From Psychrobacter sp. FME6 (lineage in GTDB: Bacteria; Pseudomonadota; Gammaproteobacteria; Pseudomonadales; Moraxellaceae), in NCBI RefSeq assembly GCF_014861365.1, contig NZ_RRYW01000027.1, positions 1-33,478 on the forward strand: a DNA stretch of 33,478 nucleotides. The letters run 5' to 3'. Every line of letters begins with the position of its first letter. Within the stretch, counting starts at the first letter, position 1. Shown here piece by piece: positions 27,096 to 33,478 of this stretch. A program made the translations under genes and the position numbers. The notes under the pieces are model-generated. The model did no database searches and was not told the origin of the DNA. It saw only the letters and a list, made by a program, of their open reading frames with translations.

Positions 27096-27275
27096 ATGAA
27101 AAAAATGAAAGTCACTCAATTTAAATCAGGTGCCCATCGCCTAAAGAGCCACAAAGCGAGCTTGAAAGGATTGGGTTTACGCCGTATTAATCATACTGTT
27201 GAAGTAGAAGATACTCCTTCAACCCGTGGTATGGTCAATCGCGTCAACTACATGGTAAAAGTGGAGGAAGCGTAA
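27096..27275 (+). CDS. rpmD: 50S ribosomal protein L30
   Basis: The 59-residue frame begins [16 protein letters not shown] and ends [10 protein letters not shown], with [26 protein letters not shown], the hallmark of bacterial L30. AGGTGAG lies upstream. The stop overlaps the rplO start (TAATG). L30 binds 23S rRNA domain II and 5S-proximal regions. Confidence 0.97.
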   Translation: MKKMKVTQFKSGAHRLKSHKASLKGLGLRRINHTVEVEDTPSTRGMVNRVNYMVKVEEA

Positions 27276-27715
27276 TGGGACTTAGATTAAATGAATTATC
27301 ACCAGGTGTTGGCGCAAAGAAAACTGCCCAACGTCGTGGTCGTGGTATCGGTTCAGGTCTTGGTAAGACTGGTGGTCGTGGTGTAAAAGGTCAGAAATCT
27401 CGTTCAGGTTCTAGCGTTCGCTCAGGATTTGAAGGCGGTCAAATGCCTTTATATCGTCGTCTACCAAAATTTGGTTTTACCAGTAAAATGGCGATGAAGA
27501 CTGCTGAAGTCCGTTTGTCTGAACTGAATAAAATTGAAGGCGACGTGGTTAGCATTGAAACACTTAAAGCTGCTAATCTTATCCGTCATGATATGAAGCG
27601 TGCGCGTGTTATGCTATCTGGCGAAGTCACTAAAGCTTATACCTTTAAAGGTATCAAAGTGACTAAAGGTGCCAAGCAAGCAATCGAAGCTGCTGGTGGT
27701 AGCATCGAGGAGTAG
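27275..27715 (+). CDS. rplO: 50S ribosomal protein L15
   Basis: L15 is a late-assembly protein with a long basic N-terminal extension through 23S rRNA. The 146-residue product has [40 protein letters not shown], then [20 protein letters not shown] lies upstream within rpmD, and the one-base overlap couples it to L30. Confidence 0.98.
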   Translation: MGLRLNELSPGVGAKKTAQRRGRGIGSGLGKTGGRGVKGQKSRSGSSVRSGFEGGQMPLYRRLPKFGFTSKMAMKTAEVRLSELNKIEGDVVSIETLKAANLIRHDMKRARVMLSGEVTKAYTFKGIKVTKGAKQAIEAAGGSIEE

Positions 27716-27719
27716 TAAC

Positions 27720-29066
27720 GTGTCAAAACAATCAATGTCATCGACTGGTATACCGCTCAATCCATTTGCATTCATCCGTAAATACGATGAATTATGGACG
27801 CGTTTATTATTTTTAATCGGCGCATTGATTGTTTATCGTTTAGGGTCACATATTCCAGTACCGGGTATCAATCCGGTTAACTTGGCTGATCTGTTTTCGC
27901 GCAACGAAAACACCATTCTAAGCATGTTTAACATGTTTTCGGGTGGTGCACTAGAGCGTATGTCCATCATGGCGCTTGGCATCATGCCATATATATCAGC
28001 ATCCATTATCGTACAGATGATGTCTGCGGTATTACCATCGCTTGAAGCACTCAAAAAAGAGGGCGAAGCGGGACGACGTAAGCTAAATAAATATACCCGT
28101 CAAGGGACACTTGGTTTAGCGCTAGTGCAGTCATTAGGAATGTGTGCTGGCCTAATCAGCCAAAACCTTACTTTATCTTCTGGTCTTACCTTTTATATTC
28201 CAGCTGTTACTTCATTAGTAGCAGGTGCTATGTTCTTAATGTGGCTTGGTGAGCAAATTACAGAACGTGGTGTAGGTAATGGTATCTCAATGCTTATTTT
28301 TGCAAGCATTGTGGCTGGTACGCCAGGTATGATTTCGCAGTCTATCGAGCAGGTCAATCAAGGTCAGATGAACTTGATTGTATTGTTTATTTTTGTGCTA
28401 CTAGGTATCGCGGTTACCGCAGGCATTGTTTATATTGAACGTGCTCAGCGCCGAGTCCCCGTAAACTATGCGCAAAAGCAACAACAAGGTCGCAAAATAT
28501 ATGCTCAGCAGCAGTCACATCTGCCGTTGAAGCTAAACATGGCAGGGGTTATCCCAGCCATTTTTGCCAGCTCGTTATTGTTGTTTCCAGCAAGTTTAGG
28601 GCAGTGGGTTGGTCAATCAACTGATCCTACCTTTACACAGAAAATCTTACAAAATATGGCGTTGGTACTGTCACCAGGGCAACCGCTATATTTAGTACTG
28701 TTTGGCGCAATGATTATTTTCTTCTGTTACTTTTATACGGCATTGGTATTTAGTCCGCGCGAAGTAGCTGAGAACCTTAAACGTAGTGGTGCGTATATCC
28801 CAGGTATCCGCCCCGGACAACAAACTCAGCGTTACCTCGATCATGTATTAAACCGACTGACCTTTATTGGCGCGATGTATATGACGGTTATTTGTTTAAT
28901 GCCAATGGTCGTCCAGTCATCGTTTGGTGTACCGTTTCAACTTGGTGGTACGTCGTTACTGATTATGGTGGTTGTGGTGATGGACTTCATCTCGCAAATT
29001 CAAGCGCATTTGATGACCCATCAATATCATGATCAGACGTTAATTCAATCGCCCACTCAACCTTAA
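27720..29066 (+). CDS. secY: Preprotein translocase subunit SecY
   Basis: SecY is the channel of the Sec translocon in the inner membrane. The start is GTG 27720, 7 bases after GAGGAG at the end of rplO, giving 448 residues ([18 protein letters not shown]). Ten transmembrane helices are visible, with the plug region [24 protein letters not shown], the lateral gate motif [15 protein letters not shown], and the C5 loop segment with basic residues [12 protein letters not shown]. The longer in-frame ORF beginning at 27669 runs into rplO and is not SecY-like. SecE and SecG lie elsewhere. Confidence 0.97.
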   Translation: MSKQSMSSTGIPLNPFAFIRKYDELWTRLLFLIGALIVYRLGSHIPVPGINPVNLADLFSRNENTILSMFNMFSGGALERMSIMALGIMPYISASIIVQMMSAVLPSLEALKKEGEAGRRKLNKYTRQGTLGLALVQSLGMCAGLISQNLTLSSGLTFYIPAVTSLVAGAMFLMWLGEQITERGVGNGISMLIFASIVAGTPGMISQSIEQVNQGQMNLIVLFIFVLLGIAVTAGIVYIERAQRRVPVNYAQKQQQGRKIYAQQQSHLPLKLNMAGVIPAIFASSLLLFPASLGQWVGQSTDPTFTQKILQNMALVLSPGQPLYLVLFGAMIIFFCYFYTALVFSPREVAENLKRSGAYIPGIRPGQQTQRYLDHVLNRLTFIGAMYMTVICLMPMVVQSSFGVPFQLGGTSLLIMVVVVMDFISQIQAHLMTHQYHDQTLIQSPTQP

Positions 29067-29098
29067 ATGAGCGGTACGATATCTCAAAGGAGCATGCT

Positions 29099-29215
29099 AT
29101 GAAAGTTCAAGCATCAGTTAAAAAGATTTGTGGTAGCTGTAAAGTTGTGCGCCGTAAAGGCCGTGTACATATTATTTGTACTGCAGAACCTCGCCACAAG
29201 CAACGTCAAGGTTAA
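29099..29215 (+). CDS. rpmJ: 50S ribosomal protein L36 (zinc-ribbon form)
   Basis: The 38-residue frame [22 protein letters not shown]... ends PRHKQRQG and has the zinc ligands C11, C14, C27 and H33, so it is the C+ type. It is the last gene of the spc operon, preceded by AAGGAG. L36 is a small late-assembly protein near the base of the L7/L12 stalk. A zinc-free paralogue may exist elsewhere in the genome. Confidence 0.97.
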   Translation: MKVQASVKKICGSCKVVRRKGRVHIICTAEPRHKQRQG

Positions 29216-29469
29216 TATTTAGTATTAAAAAATCTTAAGGATTTTACTGCTATCTAATTTAACACTTGAAAAATGACGGCGGATGCGATATCATCCGCCA
29301 CTTGCCGTAGTTTATACAAAATATTTTATAATAGCGTCAACGAATAGGCTTGCTACCAAGTCAAAGCAGAGATTTTAATTATAAAAGCTTTAGTATTGAC
29401 AGCAACAAATCTGAAGAATAATGCCTTATCGATAGATAACGCTTATTTTTCTTTAATGGAGAGAAATCA
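29216..29469 (+). promoter_or_regulatory. Alpha operon leader region before rpsM
   Basis: Perfect GGCGGATG-CGATAT-CATCCGCC hairpin (29278-29299) without a T run. Candidate promoters are TATAAT (29327-29332) with TTGCCG 19 bp upstream, and TTGACA (29396-29401, perfect) with weak TAATGC 17 bp further. A small TTATC-GATA-GATAA hairpin (29426-29439) lies before the GGAG site of rpsM. In E. coli, S4 represses this operon through a pseudoknot over the rpsM start, and this leader would be the place to look. Confidence 0.45.
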
Positions 29470-29826
29470 ATGGCTCGTATTGCCGGCGTAAACATTCCGG
29501 ATAATAAGCATGCTGTTATTTCACTAACTTACATCTTTGGTGTAGGTCGTACCACTGCTCAGAAAATCTTAGAAGCAGTTGGCATTGCCCCTACTACTAA
29601 AGTTAGTCAGTTAGATGACACACAGTTAGATGCTATCCGTGCACAAGTTGCAAATTACATGACTGAGGGTGACCTTCGTCGTGAAGTATCAATGAATATT
29701 AAGCGTTTGGTTGATCTTGGTTGTTACCGTGGCATTCGCCATCGTCGTAACCTACCGGTTAGAGGTCAGAATACCAAGAACAACGCTCGTACTCGTAAGG
29801 GTCCGACACGCCCTCTCAAAAGATAA
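29470..29826 (+). CDS. rpsM: 30S ribosomal protein S13
   Basis: S13 contacts tRNA and L5 across the subunit interface. The 118-residue product starts [27 protein letters not shown] and ends with the basic [20 protein letters not shown] site is upstream. It is first in the alpha operon. Confidence 0.98.
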   Translation: MARIAGVNIPDNKHAVISLTYIFGVGRTTAQKILEAVGIAPTTKVSQLDDTQLDAIRAQVANYMTEGDLRREVSMNIKRLVDLGCYRGIRHRRNLPVRGQNTKNNARTRKGPTRPLKR

Positions 29827-29846
29827 TTAACTTAGGAAGCTAAAAG

Positions 29847-30236
29847 ATGGCTAAAGACACTCGTAGTCGCAAGAAAGTGACTCGTCGTTCAGTATCGGAG
29901 GGCGTTGCCCATATCCATGCGTCTTTTAATAACACCATTGTTACGATTACCGATCGTCAAGGTAATGCACTGGCTTGGGCCACTTCAGGTGGACAAGGCT
30001 TCCGTGGTTCACGTAAATCTACACCATTTGCAGCTCAGGTTGCAGCTGAAGTCGCTGGTAAAGCGGCTCAAGAATATGGTGTTAAGAATATCGATGTTTT
30101 GGTCAAAGGACCAGGACCGGGTCGTGAGTCTGCGGTAAGAGCACTAGGTGCATTGGGTTATAAAGTTAACAGCATCTCTGATGTAACCCCAATCCCACAC
30201 AATGGTTGCCGTGCGCCGAAAAAGCGCCGCGTCTAA
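29847..30236 (+). CDS. rpsK: 30S ribosomal protein S11
   Basis: S11 lies in the platform near the mRNA Shine-Dalgarno helix. The 129-residue product has [50 protein letters not shown] and the C-terminal [19 protein letters not shown]. It is followed by a 48-bp gap with a hairpin before rpsD. Confidence 0.98.
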   Translation: MAKDTRSRKKVTRRSVSEGVAHIHASFNNTIVTITDRQGNALAWATSGGQGFRGSRKSTPFAAQVAAEVAGKAAQEYGVKNIDVLVKGPGPGRESAVRALGALGYKVNSISDVTPIPHNGCRAPKKRRV

Positions 30237-30247
30237 TATTAAAGACG

Positions 30248-30269
30248 AAGCTTTTTATCCCAAAAGCTT
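30248..30269 (+). promoter_or_regulatory. Hairpin between rpsK and rpsD
   Basis: AAGCTTTT (30248-30255) and AAAAGCTT (30262-30269) form a perfect 8-bp stem with loop TATCCC, directly before the rpsD ribosome site (AGGAG). There is no T run, so it is not a terminator, but it may affect translation or mRNA processing. Confidence 0.5.
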
Positions 30270-30284
30270 ATAGGAGACATAACA

Positions 30285-30926
30285 ATGGCCCGCTATATTG
30301 GACCAAAACTCAAATTATCACGTCGTGAAGGTACAGACTTAGGCCTTAAGTCTGGTGTTAAACCATATGACGTAAAAACGAAAAAAGCGGCTCGTCCACC
30401 TGGTCAACATGGTGTCAGTCGTAATAAAAGCTCAGAGTACTCTCTACAGTTACGCGAAAAACAAAAAGTTAAGCGTATCTATGGTGTATTAGAGCGTCAA
30501 TTTGCCAACTACTATAAAGAAGCTGCTCGTAAGCGTGGTGCTACTGGTGAGAACTTGTTAGCAATGCTTGAGAGTCGTCTTGATAACGTAGTATATCGTA
30601 TGGGCTTTGGCTCAACTCGTGCTGAAGCACGCCAGTTGGTTAGTCATCGTACCGTTATGGTAAAAAAAGCTGGCCGTGACGAGTTTGTTCGTGTGAACAT
30701 TCCATCAATCCAGTTGCAAGATGGTGATGTCATCGCTATCCAAGAGAAGTCTCGCGAACAACTACGTATTAAAAACGCTATTGAACTAGCGTCACAACGT
30801 GGTATTCCAGAATGGCTAGATGTTGATCACAGCAAACTACAAGGCACGTTCAAACAAGCGCCTGATCGTATTGATCTACCTGCTGAAATCAACGAAAGCT
30901 TGATCGTTGAGCTATACTCTAAGTAA
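30285..30926 (+). CDS. rpsD: 30S ribosomal protein S4
   Basis: S4 is a primary 16S binder and, in E. coli, the repressor of the alpha operon. The 213-residue product starts [19 protein letters not shown] and has the S4 RNA-binding core with [30 protein letters not shown]. It is the form without zinc cysteines. A few extra residues in the loop after VMVKK ([10 protein letters not shown]) explain its being slightly longer than E. coli S4. Confidence 0.98.
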   Translation: MARYIGPKLKLSRREGTDLGLKSGVKPYDVKTKKAARPPGQHGVSRNKSSEYSLQLREKQKVKRIYGVLERQFANYYKEAARKRGATGENLLAMLESRLDNVVYRMGFGSTRAEARQLVSHRTVMVKKAGRDEFVRVNIPSIQLQDGDVIAIQEKSREQLRIKNAIELASQRGIPEWLDVDHSKLQGTFKQAPDRIDLPAEINESLIVELYSK

Positions 30927-30934
30927 TGACGTAC

Positions 30935-30964
30935 TGCTCGATGCCATGGAAGTGGCATTGAGCA
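30935..30964 (+). promoter_or_regulatory. 12-bp hairpin between rpsD and rpoA
   Basis: TGCTCGATGCCA (30935-30946) pairs fully with TGGCATTGAGCA (30953-30964), one pair being G-T, with a 6-nt loop. No T run follows, so it is likely an mRNA processing or stability element separating rpsD and rpoA expression. Confidence 0.7.
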
Positions 30965-31006
30965 ATCAACGTTAATTAAACCAGTTTAATAAATCGAGGT
31001 GACATC

Positions 31007-32014
31007 ATGATGCTAAATGCAACTGAGTTTCTAACGCCGAACGCCATTAATGTGGATACGGTTAATGAAACGATTGCGAAAGTCACGCTCGAACCGTTAG
31101 AACGCGGCTTTGGGCATACCCTTGGTAATGCCTTACGTCGCATCTTGTTATCTTCATTACCTGGTGCTGCAGTCATTGAAGCTGAGATTGATGGTGTTGA
31201 CCATGAATACTCAACGCTTGAGGGATTGCAAGAAGATGTGCTTGATTTGCTTTTGAATCTAAAAGGCTTAGCAATCACGCTTCATGACCAAAATGAAGTA
31301 TTTTTGACCTTGGATAAACAAGGTCCAGGCACTATTACTGCTGCAGACATCGCGTTACCGCACAATGTGGATATTATCAATCCAGAATTGGTATTGGGTA
31401 CATTGAGCGACCGTGGTCATCTTAAGATGCGTTTGCGTGTAGTAATGGGTCGTGGATATGAGCCAGCAAACCAGCGCCGTGAAGATGGTGATACCAAAGC
31501 AATTGGACGCTTAAAGCTTGATGCAAGTTTTAGTCCTGTGCTTCGTGTTGCTTATCAAGTTGAGAACGCTCGTGTAGAGCAGCGTACTGACCTTGATCGT
31601 CTTATCGTTGAGCTTGAAACTAATGGCACTATAGATCCAGAAGAAGCAATTCGTAAAGCAGCCACTATATTACAACAACAGATTTCTATCTTTGTTGACC
31701 TAGAAGCTGAAGAAGCGCCTGAGCCTGTGAAAGAAAAAGAAGAGGTTGACCCGGTGCTATTACGCCCTGTGGACGATCTTGAACTAACGGTTCGCTCAGC
31801 CAACTGCTTGAAAGCTGAAAACATTTACTATATCGGTGATTTGGTACAGCGTTCAGAGACTGAACTACTAAAAACCCCAAATCTTGGTAAGAAATCATTA
31901 ACGGAAATCAAAGACGTATTAGCGTCTAAAGATTTAGAGCTCGGTATGCGCCTAGATAACTGGCCGCCAGCTGATTTACGTGTTGATGATCGCTTTTCTT
32001 ATCGTAGCCGTTAA
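31007..32014 (+). CDS. rpoA: RNA polymerase subunit alpha
   Basis: The alpha subunit dimerises to assemble RNA polymerase and its C-terminal domain contacts UP elements and activators. The 335-residue product has the N-domain [41 protein letters not shown], an acidic linker (about 228-247, [16 protein letters not shown]), and the C-domain with [48 protein letters not shown]. Two ATG codons are adjacent; the first has AGGTG 5 bases upstream and the second 8 bases, so the start could be one codon later. Confidence 0.98.
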   Translation: MMLNATEFLTPNAINVDTVNETIAKVTLEPLERGFGHTLGNALRRILLSSLPGAAVIEAEIDGVDHEYSTLEGLQEDVLDLLLNLKGLAITLHDQNEVFLTLDKQGPGTITAADIALPHNVDIINPELVLGTLSDRGHLKMRLRVVMGRGYEPANQRREDGDTKAIGRLKLDASFSPVLRVAYQVENARVEQRTDLDRLIVELETNGTIDPEEAIRKAATILQQQISIFVDLEAEEAPEPVKEKEEVDPVLLRPVDDLELTVRSANCLKAENIYYIGDLVQRSETELLKTPNLGKKSLTEIKDVLASKDLELGMRLDNWPPADLRVDDRFSYRSR

Positions 32015-32033
32015 ACTTTAAGGATTTTTGACT

Positions 32034-32393
32034 ATGCGCCATCGTAAGAGTGGAGTCAAGCTGGGTCGTACCGGCAGTCATCGTAAGGCAATGTTTCAGA
32101 ACATGACCAACTCATTATTTGAGCATGAACTGATCAAAACAACTTTACCAAAAGCTAAAGAATTACGTCGCGTTGCCGAGCCGTTGATCACTATGGCTAA
32201 AGAAGACAGCGTTGCTAATCGTCGTTTAGCATTCAGCCGTATGCGTAGCAAAGCTATGGTAGGCAAATTGTTTGGCACGTTAGGTCCTCGTTACCAAACG
32301 CGTCCAGGTGGTTATTTGCGTATCGTAAAATGTGGTCATCGTGATGGTGACAATGCGCCAATGGCTTATGTAGAATTGGTTGATCGCGACTAA
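32034..32393 (+). CDS. rplQ: 50S ribosomal protein L17
   Basis: L17 lies near the exit tunnel. I chose ATG 32034 ([24 protein letters not shown], 119 residues) with AAGGA 9 bases upstream. An in-frame TTG two codons earlier is only 3 bases from that site. It ends the alpha operon and is followed by a bidirectional terminator. Confidence 0.98.
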   Translation: MRHRKSGVKLGRTGSHRKAMFQNMTNSLFEHELIKTTLPKAKELRRVAEPLITMAKEDSVANRRLAFSRMRSKAMVGKLFGTLGPRYQTRPGGYLRIVKCGHRDGDNAPMAYVELVDRD

Positions 32394-32417
32394 TTTTATA
32401 TTGATGATATAATTTAT

Positions 32418-32449
32418 AAAAAAAGCTCCAATTAATTGGAGCTTTTTTT
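32418..32449. terminator. Bidirectional terminator between rplQ and yciO
   Basis: The 18-bp perfect palindrome GCTCCAATTAATTGGAGC (32425-32442) is flanked by seven A and seven T. It therefore forms a terminator hairpin with a U run on both strands and serves the converging rplQ and yciO-type genes. Confidence 0.9.
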
Positions 32450-32470
32450 ATGCGTAATGCTTTTGGTCAA

Positions 32471-33091
32471 TTACAATAATAACGATTCGACATCCGCAGC
32501 ACCCTGCCTAATAATTTCAGGTTGGCTGCTGGTCATATCTACAATAGTGGTCAGCTTGGTGGTCTTAATTCCAGCGTTGATTAATCCATCTATTTGATTG
32601 GTTAATAAATCTTCAATTTCAAACGGGTCATCAAGGATGTCATCGCGGTTCGGCAATATCAATGAGCTGGTTAGGATAGGTTCATCCATGGCCTCTAACA
32701 GAGCCTGAGCGATAGGGTTGCTTGGTACTCGAATGCCAATCGTCTTTTTCTTTGCGTGAGCCAACTTCTTAGGCACATCTTTGGTGGCATTTAAAATAAA
32801 AGTAATAGGTGCTGGCGTATGCGCTTTTATCTGTTTGAACTGCACATTGTCCACGGTGGCGTAGCTGGCAATCTCACTTAGATCACGGCATAGTAAGGTG
32901 AACTGGTGTTTGTCATCAAGCTCACGAATTTGTTTGAGTTTTTCTAGCGCGTCTTTTGCCCCTAAACGGCAACCAAAAGCATAGCTGGTATCGGTAGGAT
33001 AGATAATCAACTGATCTTTGCGTAATAGATCCGCTGCTTGCTCGATAAGACGTTGCTGCGGGTTGTCTGGATGAATGTAGAATACTTGCAT
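32471..33091 (-). CDS. yciO: YciO-type Sua5/YrdC family protein
   Basis: The 206-residue product matches the YciO branch of the Sua5/YrdC/TsaC family. It opens FYIHPDNPQQRLIEQA, has IIYPTDTSYAFGCRLGAKD (nucleotide-binding groove), FTLLCRDLSEI, and KKTIGIRVPSNPIAQALLEAM. TsaC makes threonylcarbamoyl-AMP for t6A in tRNA; whether YciO does the same in cells is not established. A ribosome site AAGGA lies 6 bases before the ATG. About 30 bp upstream lies the end of an IS30-like element, which replaces whatever promoter the gene had or abuts it. Confidence 0.93.
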   Translation of the reverse strand: MQVFYIHPDNPQQRLIEQAADLLRKDQLIIYPTDTSYAFGCRLGAKDALEKLKQIRELDDKHQFTLLCRDLSEIASYATVDNVQFKQIKAHTPAPITFILNATKDVPKKLAHAKKKTIGIRVPSNPIAQALLEAMDEPILTSSLILPNRDDILDDPFEIEDLLTNQIDGLINAGIKTTKLTTIVDMTSSQPEIIRQGAADVESLLL

Positions 33092-33117
33092 AATAGATCC
33101 TTATTTTATAACTTAGA

Positions 33118-33478
33118 TTAACACACCAAGTGCAACGCTAAATTATATTATAGAACACCTGATTGGGCGTTTTAAACCCTAAGCGTTTTCTTGGTCTGTT
33201 GTTTAGTTTATTCTCAATGTCCTGTATCTCATTATCAGAGACTTGTCTAAAGTCACAACCCTTAGGCAAGAACTCTCTGATTAATCCGTTGGTATTCTCG
33301 TTGGTTCCTCGCTGCCATGACGCATAAGCATCGGCAAAGAAGAAAGCGCTAAAGAGCTTTTGTTTCACCTTCTTATGCTGAGCAAACTCTTTACCATTGT
33401 CAGAGGTAATGGTCTTAACCTGTAACCTCACTGGCTTTAGGATACCTATCATTGCCTCTGATACTTGCTGTGCCGTTT
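33118..33478 (-). mobile_element. IS30-family insertion sequence, right part only
   Basis: The 3' end of a transposase gene plus a non-coding tail reach to near yciO. The sequence after the transposase stop on the minus strand (GTTGCACTTGGTGTGTTAAT, 33136 down to about 33117) is a likely terminal inverted repeat by position. The other end is outside the window, so the repeat and target duplication cannot be confirmed. Confidence 0.7.
33138..33478 (-). CDS. IS30-family transposase, C-terminal part, 5' end beyond window
   Basis: The reading frame stays open to the window edge (upstream residues TAQQVSEAM) and ends in FYNII-stop. It shows the second part of the DDE catalytic core: TITSDNGKEFA with the second Asp, and SWQRGTNENTNGLIREFLPKGCDF with the Glu, both landmarks of IS30-family transposases. 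The DDE core here appears intact; the helix-turn-helix and first Asp are outside the window. It is therefore partial only because of the window edge, with no sign of frameshift. Confidence 0.92.
   Translation of the reverse strand, partial: TAQQVSEAMIGILKPVRLQVKTITSDNGKEFAQHKKVKQKLFSAFFFADAYASWQRGTNENTNGLIREFLPKGCDFRQVSDNEIQDIENKLNNRPRKRLGFKTPNQVFYNII

Noticed and set aside
27669..27719. Upstream extension of secY inside rplO
   Set aside because: GTG 27720 has a GAGGAG site at proper distance and gives a normal SecY N-terminus.
1..33478. CRISPR, toxin-antitoxin, restriction, prophage or secretion loci
   Set aside because: I looked for regular spaced repeats and the usual gene pairs and saw none; apart from the IS30 end the window is core genome.

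Overview
The window is a chromosomal segment of a gammaproteobacterium, most likely a Psychrobacter or close Moraxellaceae relative. I infer this from the protein sequences (S4, L14, L5, RpoA and MreB read as Moraxellaceae type), the gatCAB / mreBCD divergent arrangement, the moderately AT-rich DNA and an IS30-family transposase at the right edge. No database search was possible. Nearly all of it is core genome.

Layout. (1) 281-3135: folC and a membrane-anchored LysM+SPOR protein (DedD-like), closed by a strong terminator. (2) 3441-7074: a DUF2726 putative nuclease-fold protein, then an unrecognised lipoprotein and an unrecognised outer-membrane beta-barrel candidate, the least explained part of the window. 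(3) 7129-8329, minus strand: a DUF1853 gene and tRNA-Pro(GGG). (4) 8444-11855, minus strand: gatC-gatA-gatB, the tRNA-dependent amidotransferase. (5) 12452-17778, plus strand: mreB-mreC-mreD-maf-rng, the classical cell-shape and RNase G cluster. (6) 18224-32393: the contiguous S10, spc and alpha ribosomal-protein operons ending in rpoA-rplQ, including secY and the small genes rpmD and rpmJ. (7) 32471-33091, minus strand: a YciO-type gene converging on rplQ across a shared bidirectional terminator. (8) From about 33118 to the window end: the 3' end of an IS30-family element, cut by the window edge.

The genes work mainly in translation (about 28 ribosomal proteins, GatCAB, tRNA-Pro, RNase G), transcription (RpoA), protein export (SecY) and envelope or cell shape (MreBCD, SPOR/LysM protein). 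The regulatory DNA of the ribosomal cluster is the most informative non-coding part. It has a near-consensus S10 promoter with a 13-bp perfect dyad abutting its -35, a roughly 270-nt structured S10 leader with a terminator-like hairpin, an internal promoter before rplN, a strong intrinsic terminator inside the spc operon between rpsH and rplF, a 12-bp hairpin between rpsD and rpoA, and a structured leader before rpsM. I found no CRISPR array, prophage, toxin-antitoxin module or defence system. The best candidates for undescribed biology are the lipoprotein/beta-barrel pair and the ribosomal-operon attenuation signals.
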